Shown: in pieces, positions 1 to 12,043 of the stretch
Position numbering within the stretch: position 1 is the stretch's first letter
Layout of the letters: every line of letters begins with the position of its first letter
Assembly: GCA_024663395.1 (NCBI GenBank)
Contig: JANFAH010000026.1
Span: 372,001-436,000, forward strand
Source: Pisolithus tinctorius
Taxonomy: Eukaryota; Basidiomycota; Agaricomycetes; Boletales; Pisolithaceae
DNA length: 64,000 bases
Direction of reading: 5' to 3'
Program-made: the position numbers and the translations under genes
Notes under the pieces: model-generated
What the model was told of the DNA's origin: nothing
Seen by the model: the letters and a program-made list of their open reading frames with translations, nothing else
The model's database searches: none

Positions 1-2160
1 ACGACACCACCCCTTATGCCTATCGCCTCCACCTCGACCCGTCCCTTCCAACAGATCTCTTGCGATCTGGTCACTGACCTACCCGTGTCTAACAGTTATG
101 ATTCCCTCTTGGTTGTGGTAGACCATGGGCTTACAAAGGGGGTAATTTTATCGCCCACCAAGAAAACCGCCTCTGCTGCCGACATTGCAGCACTGTTTTT
201 CAAGAAAGTCTACTCCCATTTTGGGTTGTATGACAGGATTATATCTGATCGAGGCCCTCAGTTCGCCTCTGCCTTTGCAAAAGAACTCGCTTCCCTTTTG
301 GGATACTCCCTTGCCCTGTCAACGGCATATCACCCACAGACCGACAGAGAAACTGAACGTGTAAACCAAGAGGTGGAAACCTATCTCTGCATCTTCTGCC
401 AAAACGACCCCACCTCGTGGGTGGATAACCTACCAATGGCCGAATTCACGCACAACCACCGCCCACACTCCGTCACTCATCAATCCCCATTCTACCTCAT
501 GTACGGTTATGAACCGAAACCCCTTCCATCCCTGATCGTGGAAACCCACCTCCCTGCTGCCGAGTCTAGACTCGAGGAACTCCGAAAAGCTAGAGAGGAA
601 GCCCTTGCAGCCCATGATCTAGCCAGAAAAACTATGAAAGACCGCTCGTCATGACCCTTCACCCCGTTCCAGAAAGGTGATAGGGTTTGGCTAGAAGCAC
701 GAAATTTGAAATGTTCCTATGAGAATAGGAAGCTCGCACCAAAATGAGAAGGACCCTTCACGATCTCCAACATCCTATCTCCGATTACATATCACCTTGC
801 GATCCCCGCATGATGGAAGATCCATAATGTCTTCCATGCTTCCCTCTTGTCACCCTATCGCGAAAATGATGTTCATGGACTGAACTTCCCGGCTCCACCA
901 CCTGACCTTATCAACGAGGAGGAAGAATATGAAGTTGAGGCGATAGTCGGCCATAAAAGGTCTGGCTGTGGACACGCCTTCTTAATCAAATGGAAGGGTT
1001 ACCCCTCTTCCGAAAACTTGTGGCAGAAAGAGTCACACCTTGAACATGCGGATGATACGCTCTCTGCCTATAAGAAACGATTCCCCAGAGACTTTCCCCC
1101 TCAGAAACAACCCACTCGATGCTCCACTCGTACCATCAGAAACATCACTCTCGAAATGCCCCCTCATCGCTACACTTACCCTTGTGAACCCTCTCACCGT
1201 CACACTCCGTTTGCTCGATGCCAACGTCAGCCTGCCAGCGATCAGATGATCGCTTCGTATCGACTCTTCATTGCTGATCCCGCCGTCATCGGCACCGTTT
1301 ACCACGAGGTGGACGAAGACTCCCCACTAGACCTCGTATATCATGCTACTATCCAAGCCCTTTGGCTTGAGGAACTTTCCCACTATGTTAACCGCCAGAA
1401 CCCCCTTCTATCCCCCGCTTGCACCATCCTGAATGAAGTCGCCGTCCAACAGGTTCCCCTTTTACTTAAACTTTTTGATGTCTTAGGAGGCGCAGACCTC
1501 ATCTATAACGTTCGCCAGTACCCTACATTGATCGCCCCTCCCCCTCCTGGGTCTAGAAGACCCTCGACCGCAACTTCCCCTCCGGTTTCCTCCATGTCAC
1601 CCTCCCCTCCGGTGTCGTCGCCATCGTCCTCCTCTCACTCTTCCCGCTCTCTCTGAAGAGCCGATAGACCTCACGCCTGCTGCTTGTCAGGCCCTAGCCC
1701 TCAACCCTGCGAGTCTCACGACTCTCCATCTGAAGTAGACCCCGAGACCACCTTTGGCGTCTCCCGTGCTGAACTTGACTACATGTTAAACATCATCGAA
1801 ACCCTCGCACAGTTGCCACTGACCCCTGTGCTGAACGCCATGACAGAGTTCGATAGACCTCTTACTCCATCTGACCCACGCTATTGTCAAGCGTGTTACG
1901 TCTGCCACCATCTTGGCCATATTCGTGTCAATTGTGGACTGTATGAATGTCCCCTTTGCCATGCCACTCGTCCTGGGCATACTCAAGCCCAGTGTCCTTC
2001 CATCCACCTTCGTCGTCCTTTACAGGACAGGATAGCTACCCCCGCTCTGGTAGATGATCGTACCCTCGTTGGGAGCGAGGATAACGACTTGTATGACAAT
2101 GATTTTGATTTTGATGACTCTGCCATCAGTAACATGACTGGGGAACCTTACGGAGAGTAG
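1..2160 (+). pseudogene. Ty3/Gypsy pol 3' part: integrase, GPY/F, chromodomain, CCHC zinc knuckles
   Basis: Its role was to insert the element's cDNA and target chromatin. One reading frame runs from 16 to 2160. It shows the integrase core, with a D in ISCDLV, a D in SDRGPQF and an E in ERVNQE, then a GPY/F-like stretch (650-840). A chromodomain follows at about 900-1080 (YEVEAIVGHK, then FLIKWKGYPSSENLW). A Pro/Ser-rich linker leads to two zinc knuckles at about 1887-1995, spaced CX2CX4HX4C and CX2CX6HX4C. Four in-frame stops, all TGA (652, 745, 811, 1654), break the frame, as expected if CGA codons were deaminated. The 5' part lies outside the window. Knuckles usually sit in Gag, so their place after the chromodomain is unusual. 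Confidence 0.88.
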
Positions 2161-2197
2161 TTGAAGTCGGGGACTTCAATGCTTAGAGAGGGGGTAA

Positions 2198-2648
2198 TGT
2201 TACATTTCACCCCTAACTTTTCCTTTTCTGTTGTACATTTACTTTGCTTTTGATCCGTTGGACTCTGTTTCCTTTTTGAGCCGTCTTCTCTCTGATCCGA
2301 CAGCTCTCTATTTCCACCACTGGCATTACTAGCTCGTTACATGCTTAGGACATGTGTTGTCGTTGTTCAACCAATGGCGTAGTTACCTCTGGTACATGAG
2401 GATGCCTCATGGTCCTCTTTTTGTAGTATTTAGGTTGCCGGCTCAAGTCCTGGAAACCCAGACTTGAGCTGCTCAATTATACGCAGCATTCTCAGAACTT
2501 CGCCCTCAGTGTCCCTCACAAGGACCACTCTTACCGGCATTGCCCTAAATCCTCTGTCGTTTACAGAGGTTACTGCAGCCGTTGCTCAGTAGAAACCTTA
2601 GTCTGTGATTGAGCTCTCCCTACATCTTGACTTCGGTCAAGCATAACA
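2198..2648 (+). mobile_element. Gypsy 3' LTR
   Basis: The LTR starts TGTTACATTTC and ends GCATAACA, giving TGTTA/TAACA inverted ends and a length of 451 bp. A purine-rich polypurine tract (AGAGAGGGGGTAA) lies immediately upstream at 2185-2197, so this is the 3' LTR of the element whose pol ends at 2160. A homologous LTR of almost equal length lies on the minus strand at 44359-44808, which confirms the boundaries. The internal stretch contains TAGTATTTAGG, a possible core promoter. Confidence 0.85.
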
Positions 2649-2657
2649 GAACCACCT

Positions 2658-4051
2658 TTGCCACTTATGGACTTGCCTCTCACAGTATTCATAGAGCAGT
2701 CCAGAGATGTTCTGTTTTTCATTCTTATGTTTACAGGTACAAAGGTCAACACTACAGGTTTAGAGGAAATGTATGAAGCAATCTGGGATGATGGGCAACT
2801 GATGAGCTTGTCAAAGTTTGCAACATCTAAGAAGGAGAGAGAAGAAGAGTTGCTGCTGTTTACAACCCACTGGGACAAGGGGAAGGACAGAGTGATAGAG
2901 CAGTCACCAACCAGAATCTACATCAATGACCAAAAGGTTGTGGCCCACCAAGGGTGGACCAGGGAGGGGTTGAGAAACAGAGACAGGTCATCCTTGAGAT
3001 TGAGGTCAAAGTTGAGGTGCAGGTTGGGACACAAGGATAGGTTACCCTTGAGGTCAAGATACAGGTCCAGGTCCAGGTTGACTTCCAGGTTGAGTTATAG
3101 AGCCAAGCCCAGGTTAAAATCCTGTCACCCTGGACACAGGCAATCAAACAAGTCAAGAAGTAGATGCCATAGGAGATTGTACCTCACTGACAGTTTGTCA
3201 AGCAACTTGAGTGAGGAAGAAGAAAGGAGGAGATACTACAGGTGCAAATAAAAAATGCATGAGAAATAGCATCACTTGAAGTATAGGTCTCCATCTACAG
3301 AAGCATGGGAACTGAGGAAGAGGACCACCCAACCAGAAGAGTTGTCTGAAGGACAGTGCATTCTTAGGTGTCTTGGACAAGGGGCCCTCATGTCCAACAA
3401 ACCCAAATCACTCAAGAAGATGCACTCTAGGTCTTCAGACAAGGCTCCCAGGTTCTTGGGGAGAACTGCCAAACTAGTTAGTTATTTAGAAGAGATTCAT
3501 CACCTGTGCAAGAAGGCAAGGTGTGTGGATGGATACAAGTGGCTGAAGTGGGCTGTCTGGTATCTGAATAATGATATGGCCAACTTGTGGACTTGACTCC
3601 TGGAAGAGACTATAGGTAGATGGGATGAGTTCATGGAAGTGCTAGCAAATGTGTACCCTGGTGCTGGGGAGCAGGAAAAGAGATATGTGAAAGCAGACCT
3701 GGTTAATCTCATTGGAGCACAATCCAGGAAGATCATTGAAACAGAAGAAGACCTCAGAGAATACCTCAGGCAGTATGAGACCATTGATGGCTACCTCAAC
3801 AGATGCTACAAACTCACCCAGGAAGACTATGATGGATACTTCTGGGCTTGGACCCAGAACTTCAGAAAGACATGCTAGAGAATTTGAAGTTCAGGAACAG
3901 CTTACACAATTCTGACAACCCCTGGCCTATGAACAAGGTCATAAGGGAAATAAAAGAGTTGTTGAGGCATGGATACCATGTGATGAGAAGCTGTGCAGTG
4001 AGGAGGGGCATCATCCAGTTGTTGCTGGGGGAGGAAGCTGGGAGGTGTTAA
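2658..4051 (+). pseudogene. Decayed retrotransposon Gag
   Basis: This is a Gag-like fragment of an LTR retrotransposon, probably the capsid region that packages element RNA. The clearest part is a frame from 3276 to 3878 with one in-frame TGA at 3594. It contains LVSYLEEIHHLCKK, GYKWLKWAVWYL and WDEFMEVLANVYPGAG, the alternating hydrophobic and Trp pattern of fungal Gag capsid domains. A frameshift near 3880 moves the frame to 3848-4051 (KVIREIKELLRHGY). The 5' part (2658-3250) is acidic, then an Arg/Ser-rich low-complexity stretch. CG dinucleotides are nearly absent. I see no protease or pol attached, so it is truncated. Confidence 0.6.
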
Positions 4052-4059
4052 GTCCAGTT

Positions 4060-4604
4060 TGTCTTTGGTTGCAAAGCCAGTCCAGAGTCTGGTTGGGGGT
4101 CAGGGTGGTACAGATTACTAGATGGTTGGACTAATTGGACTGAGCAACTGAGGAGCAGTGCTATTCCCTTGCATGGGCCATAGTCCAGTCAAGAGACAGG
4201 AAACAGAGGGAGACCAGGTTAGATGAGACTAGATTGATTTCAGACTGAGGATAAACAGATCTTCCTATGGCTTAAATACTGAAGGTAAACTAAGTGTAAC
4301 ATAGCACCAGTACAGCAATGATTGGTAAATGGATTGGTAAGTATGATATTACAAGGAATATTATCAAGCAAAATTAAGAACAAACATTTACCAGGAACCA
4401 GGGCAGGACTAGTGGCAGGCTGGGTGTCATACCAGTCTGGTCTCAACCGAGCAAACAGCTCAACTGGGCACTGCCTCACAGTGCCTCATGTGCTAACATG
4501 TTTTTGGGTCAAAGTGTCAAGGCTGGGACCAGACTAGGGCCAGGAACAAGACCAGTCAAGACCAGGGTAGGACTGGTCTAGGGTGGTCTAGACATGGTCA
4601 TGAC
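4060..4604 (-). mobile_element. 3' LTR of a minus-strand Gypsy element
   Basis: Read on the minus strand, the LTR begins TGTCATGACCATG and is preceded by a polypurine tract (plus-strand GTATCCCCCTCTTGG at 4605). That makes it a 3' LTR whose internal region lies at higher coordinates. The outer boundary (TGTCTTTGG at 4060) is less certain. The start motif matches the LTRs at 42101, 60573 and 61248, so these form one broad family. The internal region next to it carries the interrupted antisense gene at 4737-4858. Confidence 0.6.
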
Positions 4605-4736
4605 AGTATCCCCCTCTTGGAGCCAAGCCCATGAGGCTCCAATGAGGACAATGCTGGGAATGAAATTTGGGCATCTGACCTTGAAAACCAGTGAACATAA
4701 GACTAGTTCAACTCCAGGTTGGTTCCCCACTCTGAC

Positions 4737-4858
4737 ATGTCTATTCACCAGTCCAGAACACCATATGATCAAGACCTCCTGCCCAACCTGACCTGGGTGA
4801 CAAGTGTTGAGCTGCAGGTAGGCAGCAATGATGATGACCAGGCCATTTGGGGCAAGCT
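4737..4858 (+). pseudogene. Antisense coiled-coil gene of a Gypsy element, 5' fragment (split by the KDZ transposon)
   Basis: An ATG at 4737 opens a frame that runs into the left end of the giant transposon. If the transposon and one copy of its 8-bp target duplication are removed, the frame continues without a stop from 4858 into 25463 and on to a TGA at about 25620. The joined frame encodes an acidic leader followed by a Glu/Ala/Lys/Arg-rich coiled coil. The layout (LTR, spacer, antisense coiled-coil gene) matches the better preserved element at 61248-64000. The function is unknown to me. Confidence 0.6.
4851..4858. repeat. Target-site duplication, left copy
   Basis: GGCAAGCT abuts the left terminal inverted repeat and is repeated exactly at 25455-25462. 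The last G of the right terminus could belong to either the repeat or the duplication, so 7 bp (GCAAGCT) cannot be excluded. Zisupton-type KDZ elements are known for 8-bp duplications. Confidence 0.88.
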
Positions 4859-5091
4859 CACTTCAGGTAACCAATTTTCATAAGCATTTAGGCTGAAGTT
4901 TTTCTACAAATCATCCAAGCTAAAAGCCACTCAGACCAGGTCATCCCAGGGACATCTGGCCATGTCCCAGGGCTATTTGCAGTGTGCAGGAGCTGGGATG
5001 TCCCATAATCCCAGCCCTTTGGTAATATATTTTGGGCTGTCCCATGGCTGCCTTAGGTGTCAGGGGTCCTCAACTGCAAAAGTGCAGCTCA
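4859..5091 (+). repeat. Left terminal inverted repeat of the KDZ transposon
   Basis: The sequence starts CACTTCAGGTAACC and matches the reverse complement of 25223-25454 across about 233 bp, with one difference that I can see (CTCAACTGC versus CTCAGCTGC). It has no CG. It contains the palindromic words GGGATGTCCCA and GGGACAT that are the core of the satellite monomers further in, so the termini and arrays probably share a binding protein, most simply the transposase. Confidence 0.92.
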
Positions 5092-5534
5092 CACCCACAT
5101 TGGAATGTCAGCTTTCAATCACAAACACATTGCTGTTATGATCATCATCCAGACAATGAGCATACCTATCAAACTGGGGGGATGGATGAAAACATTACCC
5201 TCCCAAAAAACACTTATTATACATATTAAGTGATATATGAAGACTACTGGGCAATGAGTGTGTTTGTGTGATGCCATCTGCAGAATTGTACAATGTGGAT
5301 GAAGGTGAACCTGTCAATTACTAAAGGCTAATGGATTCAGAATCCCCCCAATAGTACTGTAAGTTTGTGTTTGTTACAACAGTCACTCCTCACTAAGATC
5401 AGTACTTTTGTTTCCAACTTACAGTTGAGGTACATACATACATAGTATCAAAATGATGCTCTTGTGGGGGATGAGCATGTGAGTGCCCCACTGGCATAGG
5501 ATGCTATATGATCTGATTGGCATGGGGCCCCATG
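5092..5534. other. Left subterminal spacer, no gene seen
   Basis: This is AT-rich, CG-free sequence between the terminal repeat and the satellite array. It has no coherent open frame and no similarity that I can see to the right spacer at 24421-25222. Confidence 0.5.
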
Positions 5535-7850
5535 CCCAGGACAGTGGGATGCCCCTTGATAGCTTTGGAGGCCACTGTGGGACATCCCACCCCCCCCCTT
5601 CCATAGGCCAGTGGGATGTCCCATGATAGCTTCAGAGGCTATGGTGGGACATCCCATCCCCCTTCCATAGGCCATTGGGATGTCCCATGGTAGCTTTGGA
5701 AGCTACTGTGGGACATCCCACCCCCCTTCCAGAGGTCAGTGGGATGTCCCATGATAGCTTCAGAGGCTACTATGGGACATCCCATCCCTCTTCCATAGGC
5801 CAATGGGATGTCCCATGGTAGCTTTGGAAGCTACTGTGGGATGTCCCACCCCCCCTTCCAGAGGTTAGTGGGATGTCCCATGATAGCTTCAGAGGCTACT
5901 GTGGGACATCCCATCCCCCTTCCAGAGGTCAGTGGGATGTCCCATGATAGCTTCAGAGGCTACTGTGGGACATCCCATCCCCCTTCCATAGGCCAATGGG
6001 ATGTCCCATGGTAGCTTTGGAAGCTACTGTGGGACATCCCACCCCCCTTCCAGAGGTCAGTGGGATGTCCCATGATAGCTTCAGAGGCTACTATGGGACA
6101 TCCCATCCCTCTTCCATAGGCCAATGGGATGTCCCATGGTAGCTTTGGAAGCTACTGTGGGATGTCCCACCCCCCCTTCCAGAGGTTAGTGGGATGTCCC
6201 ATGGTAGCTTTGGAAGCTACTGTGGGACATCCCACCCCCCTTCCAGAGGTCAGTGGGATGTCCCATGATAGCTTCAGAGGCTACTATGGGACATCCCATC
6301 CCTCTTCCATAGGCCAATGGGATGTCCCATGGTAGCTTTGGAAGCTACTGTGGGATGTCCCACCCCCCCTTCCAGAGGTTAGTGGGATGTCCCATGATAG
6401 CTTCAGAGGCTACTGTGGGACATCCCATCCCCCTTCCAGAGGTCAGTGGGATGTCCCATGATAGCTTCAGAGGCTACTGTGGGACATCCCATCCCCCTTC
6501 CATAGGTCAGTGGGATGTCCCATGATAGCTTCAGAGGCTATGGTGGGACATCCCATCCCCCTTCCATAGGCCATTGGGATGTCCCATGGTAGCTTTGGAA
6601 GCTACTGTGGGACATCCCACCCCCCTTCCAGAGGTCAGTGGGATGTCCCATGATAGCTTCAGAGGCTACTGTGGGACATCCCATCCCCCTTCCATAGGTC
6701 AGTGGGATGTCCCATGATAGCTTCAGAGGCTATGGTGGGACATCCCATCCCCCTTCCATAGGCCATTGGGATGTCCCATGGTAGCTTTGGAAGCTACTGT
6801 GGGACATCCCACCCCCCTTCCAGAGGTCAGTGGGATGTCCCATGATAGCTTCAGAGGCTACTATGGGACATCCCATCCCTCTTCCATAGGCCAATGGGAT
6901 GTCCCATGGTAGCTTTGGAAGCTACTGTGGGATGTCCCACCCCCCCTTCCAGAGGTCAGTGGGATGTCCCATGATAGCTTCAGAGGGTACTATGGGACAT
7001 CCCATCCCCCTTCCATAGGCCAATGGGATGTCCCATGGTAGCTTTGGAAGCTACTGTGGGATGTCCCACCCCCCCCTTCCAGAGGTCAGTGGGATGTCCC
7101 ATGATAGCTTCAGAGGCTACTATGGGACATCCCATCCCCCTTCCATAGGCCAATGGGATGTCCCATGGTAGCTTTGGAAGCTACTGTGGGATGTCCCACC
7201 CCCCCCTTCCAGAGGTCAGTGGGATGTCCCATGATAGCTTCAGAGGCTACTGTGGGACATCCCACCCCTCCTTCCACAGGTCAATGGGATGTCCCATGGT
7301 AGGTTTGGAAGCTACTGTGGGACATCCCACCCCCCCTTCCAGAGGCCAGTGTGATGTCCCATGATAGCTTCAGAGGCTACTGTGGGACATCCCACCCCCC
7401 CTTCCATAGGCCAATGGGATGTCCCATGGTAGCTTTGGAAGCTACTGTGGGACATCCCATCCCCCCTTCCAGAGGTCAATGGGATGTCCCATGATAGCTT
7501 CAGAGGCTACTGTGGGACATCCCATCCCCCTTTCATAGGCCATTGGGATGTCCCATGGTAGCTTTGGAAGCTACTGTGGGACATCCCATCCCCCCTTTCA
7601 TAGGCCAATGGGATGCCCCATGATAGCTTTGGAAGCTACTGTGGGACATCCCATCCCCCCTTCCAGAGGTCAATGGGATGTCCCATGATAGCTTTGGAAG
7701 CTACTGTGGGATGTTCCACCACCCCCCCTTCCAGTGGCCAGTGGGATGTCCAATGATAGCTTCAGAGGCTACTGTGGGACATCCCACCCCCTTTCTTGAG
7801 GCCAGTAGCATGTTTCATCATAGCTTTGGAGGTTACTGGGGGCCATCCCC
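5535..7850 (+). repeat. Left satellite array: about 35 palindromic 64-bp monomers
   Basis: The monomer begins GGGATGTCCCA, continues with a TAGC/GCTA core, closes with TGGGACATCCC, and is followed by a C-run spacer (CCCCCTTCCA). The first 43 bp or so form an imperfect palindrome, so each unit can fold as a hairpin. Two types, with cores TAGCTTCAGAGGCTA and TAGCTTTGGAAGCTA, often alternate, giving a 128-bp dimer. There is no CG. The apparent short open frames here are repeat artefacts. The array at 22930-24420 is the same family in the opposite orientation. Confidence 0.93.
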
Positions 7851-7942
7851 CCAATTCTGCACACTCCTGGTATATTAAAATATTTCAGATGCCATGGGCA
7901 CTCATCTAATGAATTTTTCAGAGACATACAAGACTAGCTTCA

Positions 7943-10900
7943 CTATCTACGTGGTCTTTTACTTGGAGATGATGGGGGATCCATATCCAATACATCTAAT
8001 TCCCAGTCATCTGCCCATGAGAACTCTGTCAAAGACATCTCACTGAACTGTTGGTGATATTCATCTGCAAGAGCAAATTCCTCAGCAACACACAGCAAGT
8101 CATCATCAAGCATTTCATCATCCCCATCATCATTCTCAGATTCCAAGTCCTCCCATCCCACCTCTTCATTTCTGTCCATGTCCATGGTGAGTGGTGCACA
8201 ATCCATATTCCTCCATTCTTCAACCCTTGCCTCCCAGCTCTCATCAGCACCTCCTGGAAAGTCCCTCATTTTTTCCTGCCACAAGAGACTCAGACTTGCT
8301 AGTGCTGAAGCCCTGTGGTCCAGTTCATATGCAAGATCTGCACCTGATTTTCATTCAATTATCTTAATACATTCAATGACACAACAGCTCTCTTACCTGC
8401 ATCCACTCTGCATTTCTCCAGCCGTCTCCATTCCTCTGAGTGCCATTCCATCCAGGTTTTTCTTTCATACAGGAGCCTCCTTTCCTCCTCCTCACACCTC
8501 TTCAGCTCAAGGAGTGACCTGATCCCCAAGCGCACCCTTTCATCAGCTAACCAAGCTGGTGGCAATCCCACAGAATCATCCTCAAGACCAATATCCTGCC
8601 AGATATCATCATCCACATCTAGTTTGAACAAGCCATCCCTTTGGATCAGTATAGGTGCTATGGCCCCTTGAGGGGCTTTCCCCTGGCGGATGAGAGCTAC
8701 CAACTGCAAACACAAATTATTGTAGGAGGTAGAAAGCTTGACAATTCCTGGTTCTCGTCGCCGGACAGATCCTTCCACATGGATTTGAAGTTTTTTTTCT
8801 TCAAAGCAGTCAACCACAAGAGGCAAATGCTTGAGAGCACCACTTACCACTAACTGTCTGTCGGTAAGACCGTTCTAGTCTCTCTAATTCAAACTTTCGT
8901 TGACACAGACGGTCTCGGATACGCTTCTTGATTGCCAATGCATGCATACGCAGCTGAATGCTTTGAATTCAATCAACTTATAAATCTAGAAGAGGAAGAA
9001 CCACCAGCCTGAAGAAAGGAACTATTCTGGAGCCTGGAAAGCTCTGCAAGCCCATCTATTCCAAGGCTTGCCCTCTGTCTTTGTGAAGCTTGCTTGAAAT
9101 GTATAATCTTTTTGTGACACTCTGCTAACTGTATATTTAAATTTGTCATATCAGCCCCTCCTCGGAGAAGACCCTTCTCCAGTTCATCTAGTCTAGCTTC
9201 ATAAGTTTCCAGTGATTTCTGAGTTGCCATCATTTGCATTATAAAATTTTCTGTGGCTTTTGCAGAGTGCCCTTAAATTACTGTCAGCTCACAGCAAGAG
9301 GAATCACTTATACAGGAGGCTTATGAGATGCTGGCTTGGTTTGTACTGAAACCTGAGCCTCCCATTCAGCTTGAAGTGTCTGAATATTGATTCCAGATTT
9401 TCTTAGACCCTTTTTTGCAGAAGTCTTTTTTTCTTGACAGTGGTTCCAGCGCCGCAAAAGCCACTGGCCAACACCAGTAAGACTCTTCATGTCAAGATAG
9501 TGCACCTGGGAGTCAATAACAAAGAGGCGTTGATGATACTGAATAAAATATTAGCCTGCATTTTGTGACACAACTAATTGCATACCCCAGAAACTTGCAG
9601 AGATGGTATTAGTGGCTTAATTGAACTCCAAAATCGCTCACAACCCTCTCCATCAGAAAGCCCAAACCCTTCTCGTTTCCGAGGGTGATAGATGAGCTGG
9701 CAAGCCCATTGATGACCAAAGGCATGAAAGACTGATATAGCAAAAGAAATTTGGGGTAGAAATGGCCCAAGGTAGCCCCACTTTCTGCAGCTCTGTTCAA
9801 GCTGACAGCCTATGTCATATAACAGCCCAATGTGAAAATCATCAGGGAGGTGACTGAATAATGATTTGATGAGGGCAAGTGCATAGTGTTGCTTCTCCCC
9901 TGCTGAAGTCATGTTGGCAAGGTGAATAACACGATCATGACGACAGAGTAGGGCCATAACTCCAGTATCTGAAAAGAATTGGGTACTTGCCTATACCACC
10001 ATCAGAATATTGCAGACAGGTTAAATGACTAAGCTCACTTTCTGACGTCTCTCATCAGCTGCAGTGAAGGATTCATTACAACCCTTGAGGACTGATGGTG
10101 GTATCCTCATACCCTGCTCAAACCTATCCTCATCTCCACAATTCTTCTTAGAAGACTGACCACTCCTCTTTTGCATTGATGCCTTTGTCCTTCTCAAACC
10201 TTCAACCTCACATTCCATAGTATCAATGTCTTCTTGTGACAGAAAAACTGAACCTGTAGGGTTTACTGGGTCATCCTGTTGACTTCTTCTACGTTTCTGG
10301 GTAAAGCAAGCATCAATGCAAACAATTGCATCAGGATCAGAGGAGCTAGGACCCAAGACTATTTAGTAACATAGGATTATGTATATGCACCAAGAAACAT
10401 ACCTATTATTATTTTTCCAGTTGCGACTACCAAAGCATAATGGACAACGCTTTCGTAGGTATTCCGAAGGCCATGTCCTTGAGCTTGAGACATCTGGAGG
10501 GTGGTGAGAGGATGATGGAACTGCAGGGAGGATGTCTGCTGGTGGGGTTGCAGCACTTTCCAAGTGTTGTTGAACATATTCATCAACTGAGATTTCCAGG
10601 ATGCAATACCAGTGGTATGCATTACTAAACCTTCGACGTATACCTTCCTGTAAGTATCATTAGCAAACATCATTAATAGATATGGATGGAAATAGTTAAA
10701 GGCATGCATTGACTTGATAAACACAACACAAGATCAGATCTACAGACATGTGCACATTCATACAACCACAGTGCAATCATTCATTAGACACAAACAACAA
10801 AGTCCCAATAGGTTAGACATACACAAAACCGTAGTCTCATAATCACAACATAAACGAAAACAGTGGATACAGATAATATAATCAATAGGGACAGAATTCA

Positions 10901-11793
10901 GACACAAACCTTTGTGTCTACCTTGTAGCCCATGCTAGCAAGATGTGCTTCAAGGGACTCGCACCATGCAGAAATGTTTGGGGGCATGCGCATAAAGACC
11001 TGCCTGACCAGACTCAGAAGCTGTAAACTGACAGCAAGGGTTGGCCCCAGTGGCGCAGATGGAAAGTACCCCATCTGCAGGAGCTGAAGTGCTGCCGGCG
11101 CACATGGACAGATGGCGAGATCAACCACTTGCAAACCTGGCACAAGCCATATGTCTAAGTAGAGAGGAAAACATGCAATAAAATCTTACCATTGAAACTA
11201 ACACAGAGAACCTTCAATCGTCGAGAGACGCAACTACACTCTGGGCGCTCATAGTCAACTGCGGTGCCGGAAGTTTCTAGAGAGCCGTCGATATGCAAGA
11301 TAGGGCTCGATAAGTGAGGGGATGGTTTCAGACGACCACCGCTGCCACTGTCTCATTTTCTTGTGAGCATTGCGGGACGGTGAGGATGGCGGGGCAAAAA
11401 AGTCATCGTGACTGACATGTAGCCCCTCCGTTAGACAATCCAAATGGGCAGGGGCGAGCTCGTCCTCAGATGGGAGGCAAGCTCCCAGTGAGGGGAGGGG
11501 AGTTCAGTAGCAGAAGCAGTGCGGGGGGCTGAAGTCCCCTGAGGTGGCTGCGTGAAACTGCGACGCCCAGGCAAAGTGACCAGACGTTCAATGGGAAGGT
11601 AAAAATTGGCTGTGCCCGGCGCACGGCATGGCGGCTCAACCCGGTCATGGTCAACAAGTACTGCTTGACCTCCAGGGGAATGCAAGTCGGAGACTGGTAC
11701 GGGAGGAGGATGACTCCCAGAGGAACGCGAGTCGGAGGTCACGGGAATCGAGGAACGGTGATTCAAAAACTTCCTTGGGCGACGAAATGACAT
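7943..11793 (-). CDS. KDZ (Kyakuja-Dileera-Zisupton) transposase, multi-exon
   Basis: This is a DDE-type transposase expected to cut and join the element's ends. It is spread over about ten exons with short introns. Reading from 11793 downward: a basic, Pro-rich N terminus; QWQRWSSETIPSLIEPYL (about 11360); a cysteine region with CPCAPAALQLL and FPSAPLGPTLAV (10898-11143); CPLCFG (about 10440); IVCIDACFTQKRRR (10325); the core GLLYDIGCQLEQS, then SVFHAFGHQWACQL and GLSDGEGCERFWS (9574-9957), which carry the likely catalytic acids; a coiled coil (8973-9239); and a C-terminal region with LDVDDDIWQDIGL and PPAWLADERVRLGIR, ending in an acidic tail. I see no in-frame stop inside the core exons. 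The exact start and first two splice sites are uncertain. A decayed homologue lies at 35650-39040. Confidence 0.88.
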
Positions 11794-12043
11794 CTGGAAT
11801 GTTGATCAGTTCTCTAGCCAGGGAGAGACGACAATCCAGCAACACCAAGTTGGAGGACTGTGACCAGAACACCTAATTCTAGTCCGCTGGTCGTCAACAC
11901 CAAGCCACCACGAGCATGTCCGGTTAGCTGGCAGTGATAGATGAAAGCTGACCTTTTGATACACGATAGGCGAGAACAATGACACAGATGAGGGGTGAAA
12001 TGGATGCAGATTTTACGGTAACTACAAGTACATAGCCACGTAA

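Noticed and set aside
5535..7850. CRISPR array
   Set aside because: There are no unique spacers between conserved repeats; the whole unit is repeated, and the genome is eukaryotic.
5600..7880. Repeated open frames encoding MSHGSFGSYCG-like peptides in the left array, and similar ones at 22975-24417
   Set aside because: They arise because the 64-bp satellite is open in some frames; the peptides are only the repeat translated, on both strands, without start context or codon bias.
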